A DNA stretch of 64,000 nt from Lachnospiraceae bacterium (lineage in GTDB: Bacteria > Bacillota > Clostridia > Lachnospirales > Lachnospiraceae): assembly GCA_024694055.1 (NCBI GenBank), contig JAILKC010000143.1, forward strand, positions 1 through 64,000, read 5' to 3'. Below, one piece after another: positions 19,307 through 28,885 of this stretch. Position 1 is the stretch's first letter. Each line of letters opens with the position of its first letter. Position numbers and translations under genes: made by a program. The notes beneath the pieces were generated by a model. The model searched no databases. It was not told where the DNA came from and worked only from the letters and a program-made list of their open reading frames with translations.

Positions 19307-19861
19307 TTATATTTGGCCGTTTATGAACCTGCCGGTTATATCCATAATATTACGCAGGTTTATAAGATTCTGATCTATATCATCGCATTCGAGCGAATGA
19401 TTGCATAATGGATAGGAATGCAATTCTATTTTCTGTTGGGCGGCGAGCTTTTTAACCAGATCAACATTCGACCAAGGGTCGTCGTCTCCGATAAACGCTA
19501 TTGCACCATGTGTTCCCGAGGAAAATGTTGCCTCAACAGGCGTATACCAGATCTGTCTTGCATTGATCCCGCAAGCGGTTGCGTACCTGGTAAGTACTAC
19601 TGTACCGATGCTTTTGCCAATGAACAGTACATCATCATAATCGGAGAAGACAATATCGTCCAGCTGTTCTTTGGTCTGCATAAATGCAAGCGCAGCCGCT
19701 TTTTTCATCATTTCGAGATTGCCCATTATCTTCTGCGGCATGTCGTGGTATTCGATATAGCGTGTTTCGTAGCCTGAATTTTGTGCAATTCTGGAGGAAT
19801 AGTATAAAAGCGGTTTATCCTTGTGATAACCTATTCCCGGGAATACTACAGCAAGTTTCAT
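19307..19861 (-). CDS. Alpha/beta hydrolase-like protein
   Basis: VVFPGIGYHKDKPLLYY...VLFIGKSIGTVV (GxSxG)...IGDDDPW...NHSLE. Confidence 0.65.
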   Translation of the reverse strand: MKLAVVFPGIGYHKDKPLLYYSSRIAQNSGYETRYIEYHDMPQKIMGNLEMMKKAAALAFMQTKEQLDDIVFSDYDDVLFIGKSIGTVVLTRYATACGINARQIWYTPVEATFSSGTHGAIAFIGDDDPWSNVDLVKKLAAQQKIELHSYPLCNHSLECDDIDQNLINLRNIMDITGRFINGQI

Positions 19862-19876
19862 GATGATCCTCCATGC

Positions 19877-20152
19877 CTATTTTTCTAAAGGTACCCTTCT
19901 GTAGGAGCGATGGCCGTATTCGTCGTATTCAAGTATCATTTCGTATTGATCACTCGAAGAATCATTGCCATTCTCGGCCTCCTTGGAGTATTTGATCACG
20001 GCCTCATGAAGCTTTTCGGCAGATATGGGAAAATCAAGGCGACTTAACATCTCTTCCTCGGAATAACCGAGCTCCATCAGATGTCGGATCGCTGCCCCGC
20101 AGGCCATATCAAATGTAAAATCTTTAAGCGCATCTTTTAAATATTCACCCAT
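19877..20152 (-). CDS. Hypothetical protein (91 aa)
   Basis: Intact ORF immediately upstream of 19307-19861 on the same strand. Confidence 0.65.
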   Translation of the reverse strand: MGEYLKDALKDFTFDMACGAAIRHLMELGYSEEEMLSRLDFPISAEKLHEAVIKYSKEAENGNDSSSDQYEMILEYDEYGHRSYRRVPLEK

Positions 20153-20195
20153 AATCTGATTATGCTCTTAGGCGAATGTTCAGTCAAGATATGCT

Positions 20196-20236
20196 GACCG
20201 CTGTGCTTGACAATAGCGGTCTGTTCACCATATAAT
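20196..20236 (+). promoter_or_regulatory. Promoter with overlapping inverted repeat (putative TetR operator)
   Basis: TTGACA (20207-20212)-N18-TATAAT (20231-20236); GACCGCT (20196-20202)-N12-AGCGGTC (20215-20221) spans the -35. Confidence 0.65.
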
Positions 20237-20292
20237 GACTAAAAAAATAAAAATGGTCAGAAAGATTGTTTGCAGGAATATGGCCAGATACT

Positions 20293-21183
20293 ATGGAGAG
20301 ATATATGAAAAACAAGTCAATATACAAATCCGAAGAAGGCAAAAAGCAGATACTCGATCTGTATGATGCACAGCTTAAAAGACTGAACATACCATATAAG
20401 GATCTTTATGTTGATACATCTTTCGGAAAGACTCACCTTATAGAAACGGGTAATCCTAAGGGGGAACTGCTGCTTGTTTTTCATGGCGGCAATGCCACAT
20501 CGGCATATAACCTTTTATCTTGCGGATTCTTATTTGATGACTTCCATATATATGCACTTGATACCATCGGACATCCGGGAAAGAGTGCTGAGAACAGCTT
20601 AAGTTCATCAGGATACGATTACGGCAAGTGGACAGGAGAAGTCATTGAGGCACTGGGATTTGATAAGATATCTCTTTTCGGAGGATCCTTTGGAGGCGGT
20701 GTGATCGCCAAGACCATGTGCGCGGTGCCTGACAGGATAAAGAAGGTATTCATGATCATACCGTCCGGAATAAAAAATGCACCGGGTATTAAGAGCATCT
20801 CCATGCTTTTTCCCATGATCATGTATTGGACGACCGGTAAAGAAGAGTGGCTTAAAAGGACATTTATGCCGTTAGCTCCCGCGGGCGGTACGATAACCGA
20901 TGACATGTATGAGACTGCAAAGCTAAGCATAGAATATACTAAAGTAAAGACAGCTATGCCGAGCAATGTAAGTGCATCATTGATGAAAAAGTGTAAGGCT
21001 CCCACGCTTGTCATGGCTGCGGAGCTTGATATACTTTTCCCGGCCAAGGGAGTTTTAAAAAGAGCAAAGAAGATCATACCGAACTGCGAGACATATCTGT
21101 TAGAAAACAGAGGTCATGTGCATGATCTGACGGAAGAAGAAAAGCAGATGATCGTCGAATTTTTAAAAGAGGAAAAGAGGTAA
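20293..21183 (+). CDS. Alpha/beta fold hydrolase
   Basis: LLLVFHGGNATSAYNLL...ISLFGGSFGGGVIAKTM...LVMAAELDILFPAKGVL...ENRGHVHDL; start chosen at MERYMKNKS. Confidence 0.88.
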   Translation: MERYMKNKSIYKSEEGKKQILDLYDAQLKRLNIPYKDLYVDTSFGKTHLIETGNPKGELLLVFHGGNATSAYNLLSCGFLFDDFHIYALDTIGHPGKSAENSLSSSGYDYGKWTGEVIEALGFDKISLFGGSFGGGVIAKTMCAVPDRIKKVFMIIPSGIKNAPGIKSISMLFPMIMYWTTGKEEWLKRTFMPLAPAGGTITDDMYETAKLSIEYTKVKTAMPSNVSASLMKKCKAPTLVMAAELDILFPAKGVLKRAKKIIPNCETYLLENRGHVHDLTEEEKQMIVEFLKEEKR

Positions 21184-21186
21184 TAT

Positions 21187-21813
21187 ATGCCAAAGATATA
21201 TACGGATGACGAAAGAGCGGATATACGTACAAGACTTAAAAAAGAAGCCAATATTCTCATGCAGAAAAAAGGTGTGAAGAAGACTACGGTGGATGAGCTG
21301 GTTCGTAGGGCGGGAATACCCAAGGGAACTTTTTATCTGTTTTATCCGTCAAAGGAGATGCTTCTTTTTGACTGTGCGCAGGACTTTCATGAGCAGGTGG
21401 ATGAGTATCTGACGGAAGGCATGAAGAGCATCGTATGCAAGTATAAGATAGATGTCGATAAAAAGGACGCGCTTTCAGGATATGTGGATGAGATTACGGA
21501 TGTGATCATCGGGGCGATGAAGATTGTACAGAATTCGTGCCTGAAAGTACTTCTTGAACCGGAGGCCATGAAGCTTATCCTGGATAAACTGCCTAAGGAC
21601 GTTTTGGAAAAACACAGAAAGCAGGATAATGATTCCGAAAATGGTATGTTTAAGGAACTGATATCAGGCAGGGGAATGGATATTGAAGAGATAACAGGTG
21701 CTTTTACAATGGTGATCTTCGGCTCCATGTACAGGCAGGTGATTGGGCAAGAGAATATGGAAGCCGCAACAAGATATCTGGTAAAAGGTCTTGTGATACA
21801 GATATTCGGGTGA
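21187..21813 (+). CDS. TetR/AcrR family regulator
   Basis: N-terminal HTH: LKKEANILMQKKGVKKTTVDELVRRAGIPKGTFYLFYPSKEMLL. Confidence 0.93.
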   Translation: MPKIYTDDERADIRTRLKKEANILMQKKGVKKTTVDELVRRAGIPKGTFYLFYPSKEMLLFDCAQDFHEQVDEYLTEGMKSIVCKYKIDVDKKDALSGYVDEITDVIIGAMKIVQNSCLKVLLEPEAMKLILDKLPKDVLEKHRKQDNDSENGMFKELISGRGMDIEEITGAFTMVIFGSMYRQVIGQENMEAATRYLVKGLVIQIFG

Positions 21814-21965
21814 GAAACTTCCTTCTCCTGAGATCATTGAAGAAGTCTGTCGTTTGTTCTGACAGCTTCAACCGGGGTGATGGTGGGAAAAATCCGTTGT
21901 CATACATAAAACGCGGTGATATCATAGAATAAGCGTGAAAACGCGTGATATAACAGAGTACAACT

Positions 21966-22985
21966 ATGGAGAGACAGAGTATGAAAAAGACACACATAAT
22001 TTTATTGGCAACTGTGGCAATGTTAATGTTACTTGTCGGATGCGGTCATGAACATGATTTTCAGCCGGTAAGCTGCGATGCTCCTTTGACATGTACGATA
22101 TGTGGCAAGACGCAGGGAGATGCCGTGGGACATGATTATGCAGAGGCGACCTGCACAGAACCCAAGACCTGTGTAAGATGCGGGATCACGGAAGGAGAAG
22201 CTCTTGGACATGACTATGCAGAGGCTACATGTACAGAGCCCAAGACATGTAAAAGATGTGGAGATAAGCAGGGTGAGGCTTTGGGACATAGATTATCCGA
22301 GGCGAATTATCAGGATGCACCGACATGTTCTGTCTGCGGAGCCACTGAAGGCAATCCTTTGACTGCGGGATTTGAGGAACATGGTCTTAAGATCAATGCC
22401 GAGTTTGATAAGGATATACCGTACATCACCGACACCTATGAAAACAGTAAGCTACAGACGACAGCTACAGTTCGATACACTGATTTTAAGGTATTCAAGG
22501 GCGATGACAGATTACCGGAAAAGGATGGATATATCTGGATATCTGTACATGCAGACGTTGACTATACGGATGATGCTGCATGGGATTATGGATATATGAC
22601 GGGAGAATGTATTGAAGATTATTACGATATAGAAGGACATGATAAGTCTGTTGTGTATTATGAGAAAAAAGACATTCCGGAAGAATATAAGGATTTCTCT
22701 GACTACATGACCTACACGACCTACACGGTAAATTTCCATGGAAAAGATTATGACTGCGAAAGACTTTATGCAGCAGATGAAGGAAATGGCTGGATCGCAG
22801 AAAAACATGCACGTTATGGATTCACATATTGCTTCCACATTCCCGAAGGATATGACGGAACGGTTCTTGGCTTCTATCATAAAAAACTTGACCATCCATG
22901 GGAAGAAGGAATGTATATTTATGACATGGCAGACGAAGATACGATCTTTATAAGACTTGATCCGGAACTGGCAGGCAGGGTGTAA
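21966..22985 (+). CDS. Lipoprotein with tandem CxxCG modules
   Basis: Lipobox LLVGC; repeated GHDYAEATCTEPKTCxRCGxxxGEALG units. Confidence 0.85.
   Translation: MERQSMKKTHIILLATVAMLMLLVGCGHEHDFQPVSCDAPLTCTICGKTQGDAVGHDYAEATCTEPKTCVRCGITEGEALGHDYAEATCTEPKTCKRCGDKQGEALGHRLSEANYQDAPTCSVCGATEGNPLTAGFEEHGLKINAEFDKDIPYITDTYENSKLQTTATVRYTDFKVFKGDDRLPEKDGYIWISVHADVDYTDDAAWDYGYMTGECIEDYYDIEGHDKSVVYYEKKDIPEEYKDFSDYMTYTTYTVNFHGKDYDCERLYAADEGNGWIAEKHARYGFTYCFHIPEGYDGTVLGFYHKKLDHPWEEGMYIYDMADEDTIFIRLDPELAGRV
22131..22286 (+). repeat. Two tandem 78-bp coding repeats (26-aa CxxC module)
   Basis: Copies at 22131-22208 and 22209-22286, in frame and exactly 78 bp apart; more diverged half-modules flank them. 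Confidence 0.85.
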
Positions 22986-22989
22986 ATAT

Positions 22990-24243
22990 ATGAAACGACC
23001 AGAATTACTTGTGCCGGCAGGCAGTCTCGAAGTGTTTAAGGAAGCGGTGTATTACGGCGCAGATGCTGTATATATAGGCGGAGAAGTGTTCGGACTCAGA
23101 GCAAAGGCCAAGAATTTTTCGCATGAAGAGATGAAAGAGGCGGTTGCTTTTGCCCACGAACGCGGAGTAAAAGTGCATGTGACCGTCAATATACTGGCAC
23201 ATGATAAAGATCTGACGGAAGCAAGAGAGTACCTTGAAGAACTGCGTGAGATAGGTCCGGATGCACTTATCATTGCTGATCCCGGCATATTTACTCTTGC
23301 CAAAGAGATATGTCCGGATATAGAAAGGCATATATCCACACAGGCCAATAATACCAATTATATGACTTATCGTTTCTGGTATGAACAGGGTGCAAAAAGA
23401 GTGGTATCTGCAAGAGAGTTGTCTCTTGAGGAGATTGCGGAGATCAGGAAAAACATACCGGAGGATATGGAGATAGAGAGCTTCATACACGGGGCAATGT
23501 GCATATCATATTCCGGACGATGCCTGTTGAGCAACTATTTTACCGGCAGGGATGCCAATCACGGGGAATGTACTCATCCGTGTCGCTGGAAATACGCAGT
23601 GGTCGAAGAACAGCGCCCCGGTGAATATCTGCCGGTTTATGAGAATGAGCGAGGCACGTATATATTCAACAGTAAAGATCTGTGTATGATAGAGCACATT
23701 CCGGAGCTGATTGAAGCGGGTATAGACTCTTTCAAGATAGAGGGTCGGATGAAGACGGCTCTTTATGTGGCGACGGTTGCGAGGACCTACCGTAAGGCGA
23801 TAGACGATTACCTTGAGGCACCTGAACTTTATGAATCAAAGCTTGACTGGTACCGTGCGGAGATATCCAAGTGCACATACAGAGACTTCACTACGGGCTT
23901 TTATTTTGGTAAGCCCTCAGAAGAAGCTCAGGTATACGGAACCAACACATATATCAATGAATACACATATCTTGGAATAGTGTATGAGACTAAGGATTCG
24001 AACATTGTAAGGATCGAACAGCGTAATAAGTTCTGCGAGGGAGACAGGATTGAGATCATGAAGCCGGATGGTCGCAATATTGAGACTGTAGTCAGATCCA
24101 TATGTACGGCCGAAGGCGAAAGAGTAGAATCGGCACCGCATCCCAAGCAGGTATTGTATGTGGAACTTACACAGGAGGCTGAGGTCGGGGATATCTTAAG
24201 ATGTCCCTCGGTAAGTGTGCAAAAGAAAGAGACTGACATATAA
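22990..24243 (+). CDS. Peptidase U32 family protein
   Basis: MKRPELLVPAGSLEVFKEAVYYGADAVYIGGEVFGLRAKAKNF...SIEGRMK-type motif FKIEGRMKTALYVA; start trimmed from the ORF track. Confidence 0.94.
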   Translation: MKRPELLVPAGSLEVFKEAVYYGADAVYIGGEVFGLRAKAKNFSHEEMKEAVAFAHERGVKVHVTVNILAHDKDLTEAREYLEELREIGPDALIIADPGIFTLAKEICPDIERHISTQANNTNYMTYRFWYEQGAKRVVSARELSLEEIAEIRKNIPEDMEIESFIHGAMCISYSGRCLLSNYFTGRDANHGECTHPCRWKYAVVEEQRPGEYLPVYENERGTYIFNSKDLCMIEHIPELIEAGIDSFKIEGRMKTALYVATVARTYRKAIDDYLEAPELYESKLDWYRAEISKCTYRDFTTGFYFGKPSEEAQVYGTNTYINEYTYLGIVYETKDSNIVRIEQRNKFCEGDRIEIMKPDGRNIETVVRSICTAEGERVESAPHPKQVLYVELTQEAEVGDILRCPSVSVQKKETDI

Positions 24244-24269
24244 GTTATGTCAACCGAAAGGAAATACAA

Positions 24270-24839
24270 ATGGCATTATCATCATACGAAGAAGAATTGA
24301 AGGAACTGGGGGAAAAGCAGGTATACTCCGAAGAGATATTTAATGGTCTGGTTCTGCATGTAAAAAATGATACAGTGAGCCTTCCCAACGGCAATACGGC
24401 TACCAGGGAACTGATAAGACATATCGGTGCGGTATGTGTGGTTCCGGTAACTGATGACGGTAAAGTGATAATGGAAAGACAGTTCCGCTATCCCATAGAC
24501 TCTGTCATAACCGAGATACCCGCGGGTAAACTGGACAGCAAAGATGAAGACAGATTGGATGCCGTTAAGAGAGAACTTCGCGAAGAGACGGGATATGAGG
24601 CGGCAGAATGGACGGATATGGGAATCTATTATCCGGCACCTGCCTACAGTGATGAAAAGATCACCATGTATCTTGCCACAGGGCTTACAAAGGGAGAACG
24701 GGATCTTGACGAAGATGAATTTCTTAATATAGTACAGATACCCATCACAGAGCTTAAGGATGATATTTTATCCGGAAAGATCACGGACGGAAAGACACAG
24801 GTGGCCATACTCAAAGCCATCCATTTTTTGGAGCAGTAA
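24270..24839 (+). CDS. NUDIX hydrolase (ADP-ribose pyrophosphatase-like)
   Basis: Nudix box GKLDSKDEDRLDAVKRELREETGYEA. Confidence 0.94.
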   Translation: MALSSYEEELKELGEKQVYSEEIFNGLVLHVKNDTVSLPNGNTATRELIRHIGAVCVVPVTDDGKVIMERQFRYPIDSVITEIPAGKLDSKDEDRLDAVKRELREETGYEAAEWTDMGIYYPAPAYSDEKITMYLATGLTKGERDLDEDEFLNIVQIPITELKDDILSGKITDGKTQVAILKAIHFLEQ

Positions 24840-24886
24840 GAAGATAAGGTTATTTGACGGACAGGTGTTAGAGGGGAATTAAGAGT

Positions 24887-25951
24887 ATGGTTACGATCAA
24901 GGACATTGCCAAAGAGTGTAACGTATCAATCGCTACCGTATCCAATGTGGTAAACGGCAAGAATAAGGTCGGAGCGCAGACACAGAAGAGGATACTTGAG
25001 GCAATAGAAAAATACGGATATAAGCCGAATCTTGTTGCCAAGGGATTAAGGAGCAAGAGATCCGGAGTGATCGGTATCATAGTGGAGGATATGGCGCAGT
25101 TTACGACGCCTGATATAGTAGAGGGCATCATGCATCGAATAGAGGATTACGGTTACAAGTCGGTACTTGTGAATCTGAGATTCTATTCAAGATGGTCTGA
25201 TACCTGGTTTAATGACGAATCCATGCTTGAATCCACCATAAAACAGTCACTTTCCGAGATAAGTTCCATGCAGGCTGACGGACTTATATATGTGGCGGTT
25301 CATGGCAGAAATGTGACCAAGATACCGGAAGATATAGGTATTCCTGCAGTGATGACATATGCCTATGAACAGAATCCTCAGGTTCCGTCGGTGGTAATAG
25401 ATGATGAATTGTCCGCATATACGGCGATGAAATATCTGCTGGAAAAGGGCCACAGAGAGATTGCCATAATAGGTGGAAGAACTGACAATCTGCATACGCA
25501 GCTAAGACTTAAAGGTGCTGTAAGAGCTTTGGATGAATACGGTGTGACCGTTCCGGATGACAGGCTTTTCTATGTAAAATGGAACAGGGATGACGGATAT
25601 AAAGCGGCTGAGGAACTCTTTGGCAGAGATAAGAAAGTGACAGCAGTTTTCTGTATGACTGACAGGATGGCCGGTGGTGTATATCAGTATCTTTATGATA
25701 ATGGTAGGGTGGTCGGCGGAGATTGCTCTGTGATCGGGTACGATGGTCAGAGTATCTCGGATTATTTTATTCCGGGACTTACTACCATGGCACTTCCGCT
25801 TGACAGGATAGGCGATTGTGCAGCAAGACTTCTTATGGAAAAATTGGAGGGGATTCAGAGCGGTATAGAGCTTAAAGACAATATCCTGGCCATACCATGC
25901 GAATTCGTGGAAAGGGAATCGGTCAGGGACTTAAATGCTGACAAAGGATGA
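24887..25951 (+). CDS. LacI-family transcriptional regulator
   Basis: VTIKDIAKECNVSIATVSNVVNGKNKVGAQTQKRILEAIEKYGYKPN. Confidence 0.95.
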   Translation: MVTIKDIAKECNVSIATVSNVVNGKNKVGAQTQKRILEAIEKYGYKPNLVAKGLRSKRSGVIGIIVEDMAQFTTPDIVEGIMHRIEDYGYKSVLVNLRFYSRWSDTWFNDESMLESTIKQSLSEISSMQADGLIYVAVHGRNVTKIPEDIGIPAVMTYAYEQNPQVPSVVIDDELSAYTAMKYLLEKGHREIAIIGGRTDNLHTQLRLKGAVRALDEYGVTVPDDRLFYVKWNRDDGYKAAEELFGRDKKVTAVFCMTDRMAGGVYQYLYDNGRVVGGDCSVIGYDGQSISDYFIPGLTTMALPLDRIGDCAARLLMEKLEGIQSGIELKDNILAIPCEFVERESVRDLNADKG

Positions 25952-25979
25952 TATTACGTACGGTGCGTGATCTGTGATA

Positions 25980-26984
25980 TCACAGACCTGATAATTCAAT
26001 AAGCAATATATATATTACGGCTGATATAACTCCGATGATCAGAGGAAATGTCCACACGGAACGGCGGGTACGCTCGTATTCTCTGTTGGCAAGGATCAAG
26101 CGCAGAGGGTTGTATCGGCCTTCGTTTTTAGCGATCCACGATATAATAGCACCCGCTATTATAATGCAGAATACGGAAATAACTGCATATATAGGTATGA
26201 CCGGATACATGGATTCAGAGAGGAAATCTTCATTTTCAAGATATTCTTCAAAGAACCCGTTGTTAAAATGCTCGGTTACGAACATTCCTATAACTGAACG
26301 AGCGTTGATGATGAAATGTACCATGATAGCCGGCCATATGCTTCCTGCGGCTTCGGTTAACAGTGCTAAAGTGATTCCTATTATGAATGTATAGCAAAAC
26401 TGGTTGAAGTTTAAGTGCATGAGTCCGAACAGCAAGGCTGATATGATTGTTGCACCAAGTGGTCTGCAGTCTTTTCTGAATCCGCCGTATACCAATCCTC
26501 TGTATGCGAATTCCTCAATAAAAGCCGGAATGACCGCGCTGAAAAAGACGGAAGGAATGACGGGCAATGATAATATGTCCGAGGACATATCCAACATGGT
26601 GTTGTCCACAAATATAAGAGAGATCGCGTTGGATAGGATAATGATCGGAGTGATTGCGGCAACGTACAGCAGAGTCATGAGAAGGGTCGATACCTTTATT
26701 TCTCTGAACATGAATCTGTCGGCAAGAGAGATGGGCTTATAGTCCTCTACGGTATTCTTTCTGTGTTCGCGAATGATGATCCATATTCCCATGATGAGTA
26801 ACGCCGGAATTATGATCATGGATTCGGACACAACCGTATTGACGGTCAGATTGTCCACAATCCCTTCAATGATCGATGTCGGAAACAATCCAAAACTCCA
26901 TGCAGCTATCATATATATAAAGAAAAATATACCGGCCAGATTCCGGTCTATGGGAGCAAGTGCTCTTTTTTGGTACTCAGACAT
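25980..26984 (-). CDS. CPBP-family intramembrane metalloprotease
   Basis: FIEEFAYRGLVYGGFR...FGLMHLNFNQF motifs, multiple TM segments. Confidence 0.88.
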   Translation of the reverse strand: MSEYQKRALAPIDRNLAGIFFFIYMIAAWSFGLFPTSIIEGIVDNLTVNTVVSESMIIIPALLIMGIWIIIREHRKNTVEDYKPISLADRFMFREIKVSTLLMTLLYVAAITPIIILSNAISLIFVDNTMLDMSSDILSLPVIPSVFFSAVIPAFIEEFAYRGLVYGGFRKDCRPLGATIISALLFGLMHLNFNQFCYTFIIGITLALLTEAAGSIWPAIMVHFIINARSVIGMFVTEHFNNGFFEEYLENEDFLSESMYPVIPIYAVISVFCIIIAGAIISWIAKNEGRYNPLRLILANREYERTRRSVWTFPLIIGVISAVIYILLIELSGL

Positions 26985-27014
26985 ATATCTCCTGACTTAC
27001 ATGAATAATGTGTA

Positions 27015-27860
27015 TTATCTGTTCTTATCCTGCAAAAGTATAATCTTTCCGTTTCTTAACTCTATCATATTGTTTTTTAAAAGTCGGCCGACAGCTCTTT
27101 TAAATTCATTTTTGGACATGTCGGTCTTAGCTCTTATCACGGAAGGATCCGCTTTGTCATCAAAAGGAAAACTTCCGCCACAAGCCTTTAACATATTTGC
27201 CAGACGGTCGGCGTCAATATCCATCTGTATGTGAGCCGGTTCTTTTACACTTAAATCGACTTTGCCATCCGGTTTTACTGCAGTTACTCTGGCTGTGATC
27301 CTGTCGCCGGCATGAATGGAGGAGTTCATTTCTCTTTTTGGAATCAGGCCTTGATAAAGGTCATCTATTGCGACGAATGCCCCGAAGTTGTCGCTGATCT
27401 CATATACGATGCCGGACACTGTGTCGCCCTTTTTGACATCCGTTGCATACTGCAGATATTTATATAATTTCATCGTGGCGCAGAGTCTGTTGCTCTTATC
27501 AAGATATAATGCAACGGGGATCTGCATTCCGATCGTAAGCTCGTAAGTCATCTCCCTGAAAGGAAGAAAGAGATCTTTTTCAAGTCCCCAGTCTAAGAAT
27601 GCACCGATATTACCTATCTCTTTTACCGTGCAAATACCCACTTCTCCGAGGGTCATGGCCGGAGTCTTAAGCGTGGCTATCGGTCTGTCCTTACTGTCCC
27701 TGTATACAAAAACGGTCAGAGTATCACCTATATCCGTACCTTCCGGAACCTGATTGTTCGGAAGCAGGATCATATCCGCGTTTTCTTTGTCGTTTGCAAG
27801 ATATAAGCCGAAATCTGCACGTTTTATTACTGTAAGAGTCTGTGTTTTTCCAATATTCAT
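27015..27860 (-). CDS. S1 RNA-binding protein, CvfB-like
   Basis: MNIGKTQTLTVIKRADFGLYL...VGICTVKEIGNIGAFLDWGLEKDLFLPFREM; start trimmed to MNIGKTQ. Confidence 0.88.
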   Translation of the reverse strand: MNIGKTQTLTVIKRADFGLYLANDKENADMILLPNNQVPEGTDIGDTLTVFVYRDSKDRPIATLKTPAMTLGEVGICTVKEIGNIGAFLDWGLEKDLFLPFREMTYELTIGMQIPVALYLDKSNRLCATMKLYKYLQYATDVKKGDTVSGIVYEISDNFGAFVAIDDLYQGLIPKREMNSSIHAGDRITARVTAVKPDGKVDLSVKEPAHIQMDIDADRLANMLKACGGSFPFDDKADPSVIRAKTDMSKNEFKRAVGRLLKNNMIELRNGKIILLQDKNR

Positions 27861-27886
27861 AGTGTATCCGTCCTTTCGTATACGGC

Positions 27887-28603
27887 TTATCTGCATGTAA
27901 ATTCCGTCACACAGTAAGCGCTTCCGTCTTCCTTATTAAGGCATACGGTGTAGGTATTGTCCTGATGATATATCACGGGATCGATGCGGTCACCGAGGTG
28001 CGCCTGACTGCGATATTCAACCCGCATGTGCGCTATATCTGAGATGTTGTCCAAAGCTCCGAAAGCAAGTTTGACATACTGACCGTTGTTGACGTGTCCG
28101 TTGCAGTCGAGATGATGCCGCATGATCACTATACCGTCAGAATGAGTTATGTCAACCGAATCTCCTTCGGGAAGCGTGATCTTTCTGGAATTATATGACA
28201 TATTAAGTTTCTCTTCGTTGATGTAGGCGGCTGTCATCTCGGGAGTGACTTTGGTCGGACGCATGTTGTTCCAGTCCATAAGTGTCCACATCGAATTAGC
28301 TTTAACGAGGTATTCGTCACCGGATCTTAAATAGAAGTTCCTGTATCCTAAAAAACCCTTAAAGTCATATGAGAATGTGCCCACTGTCAGCTTCTCGCCG
28401 TAATCCGGAGTCCTAAGTATGTCAAGTTCCCAGTAATTGATGACCCATACAAGGCTCTTCGGGCGAAGATAGTCAAAACCGACCCCTATGTCATCTGAAT
28501 GGAAACATGAGCAATCCTGAAAAACATCTATAATGGATGTTACGGCCATCATGTGCCGATCATCTGACTGACTTAAGCTGACGCGAAAATCATATTCGTA
28601 CAT
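27887..28603 (-). CDS. Acyl-ACP thioesterase
   Basis: YEYDFRVSLSQSDDRHMMAVTSIIDVFQDCSCFHSDDIGVG...WVINYWELDI...HLDCNGHVNNGQYVKLAF. Confidence 0.9.
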   Translation of the reverse strand: MYEYDFRVSLSQSDDRHMMAVTSIIDVFQDCSCFHSDDIGVGFDYLRPKSLVWVINYWELDILRTPDYGEKLTVGTFSYDFKGFLGYRNFYLRSGDEYLVKANSMWTLMDWNNMRPTKVTPEMTAAYINEEKLNMSYNSRKITLPEGDSVDITHSDGIVIMRHHLDCNGHVNNGQYVKLAFGALDNISDIAHMRVEYRSQAHLGDRIDPVIYHQDNTYTVCLNKEDGSAYCVTEFTCR

Positions 28604-28885
28604 ATTTCATACTGCACGCCGTATATAACAGGTCAGTCGGCGTCCCCCTTTTGTTTGTTGATATTGATGTTTGACCTGTGAAGGATAGTATAGTCCAGAT
28701 TAAGAGTTAAACGCAAGTATTAATTGACATTGGACATTGTATGTATATTTGCAAAATTATACACAAAATCAAATAATTTATATAGAGAAAAAGCGGACTA
28801 TATGATATTATATCAATAATAAGCAGAAAGGCAGGGGGTAATGCTTTATCTGCACAGTTTAGGGGTACAGGAGGGTTATATATTC

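Noticed and set aside
22131-22286. 78-bp repeats as a CRISPR-like array
   Set aside because: Repeats are contiguous, in frame, without spacers, and encode protein modules.
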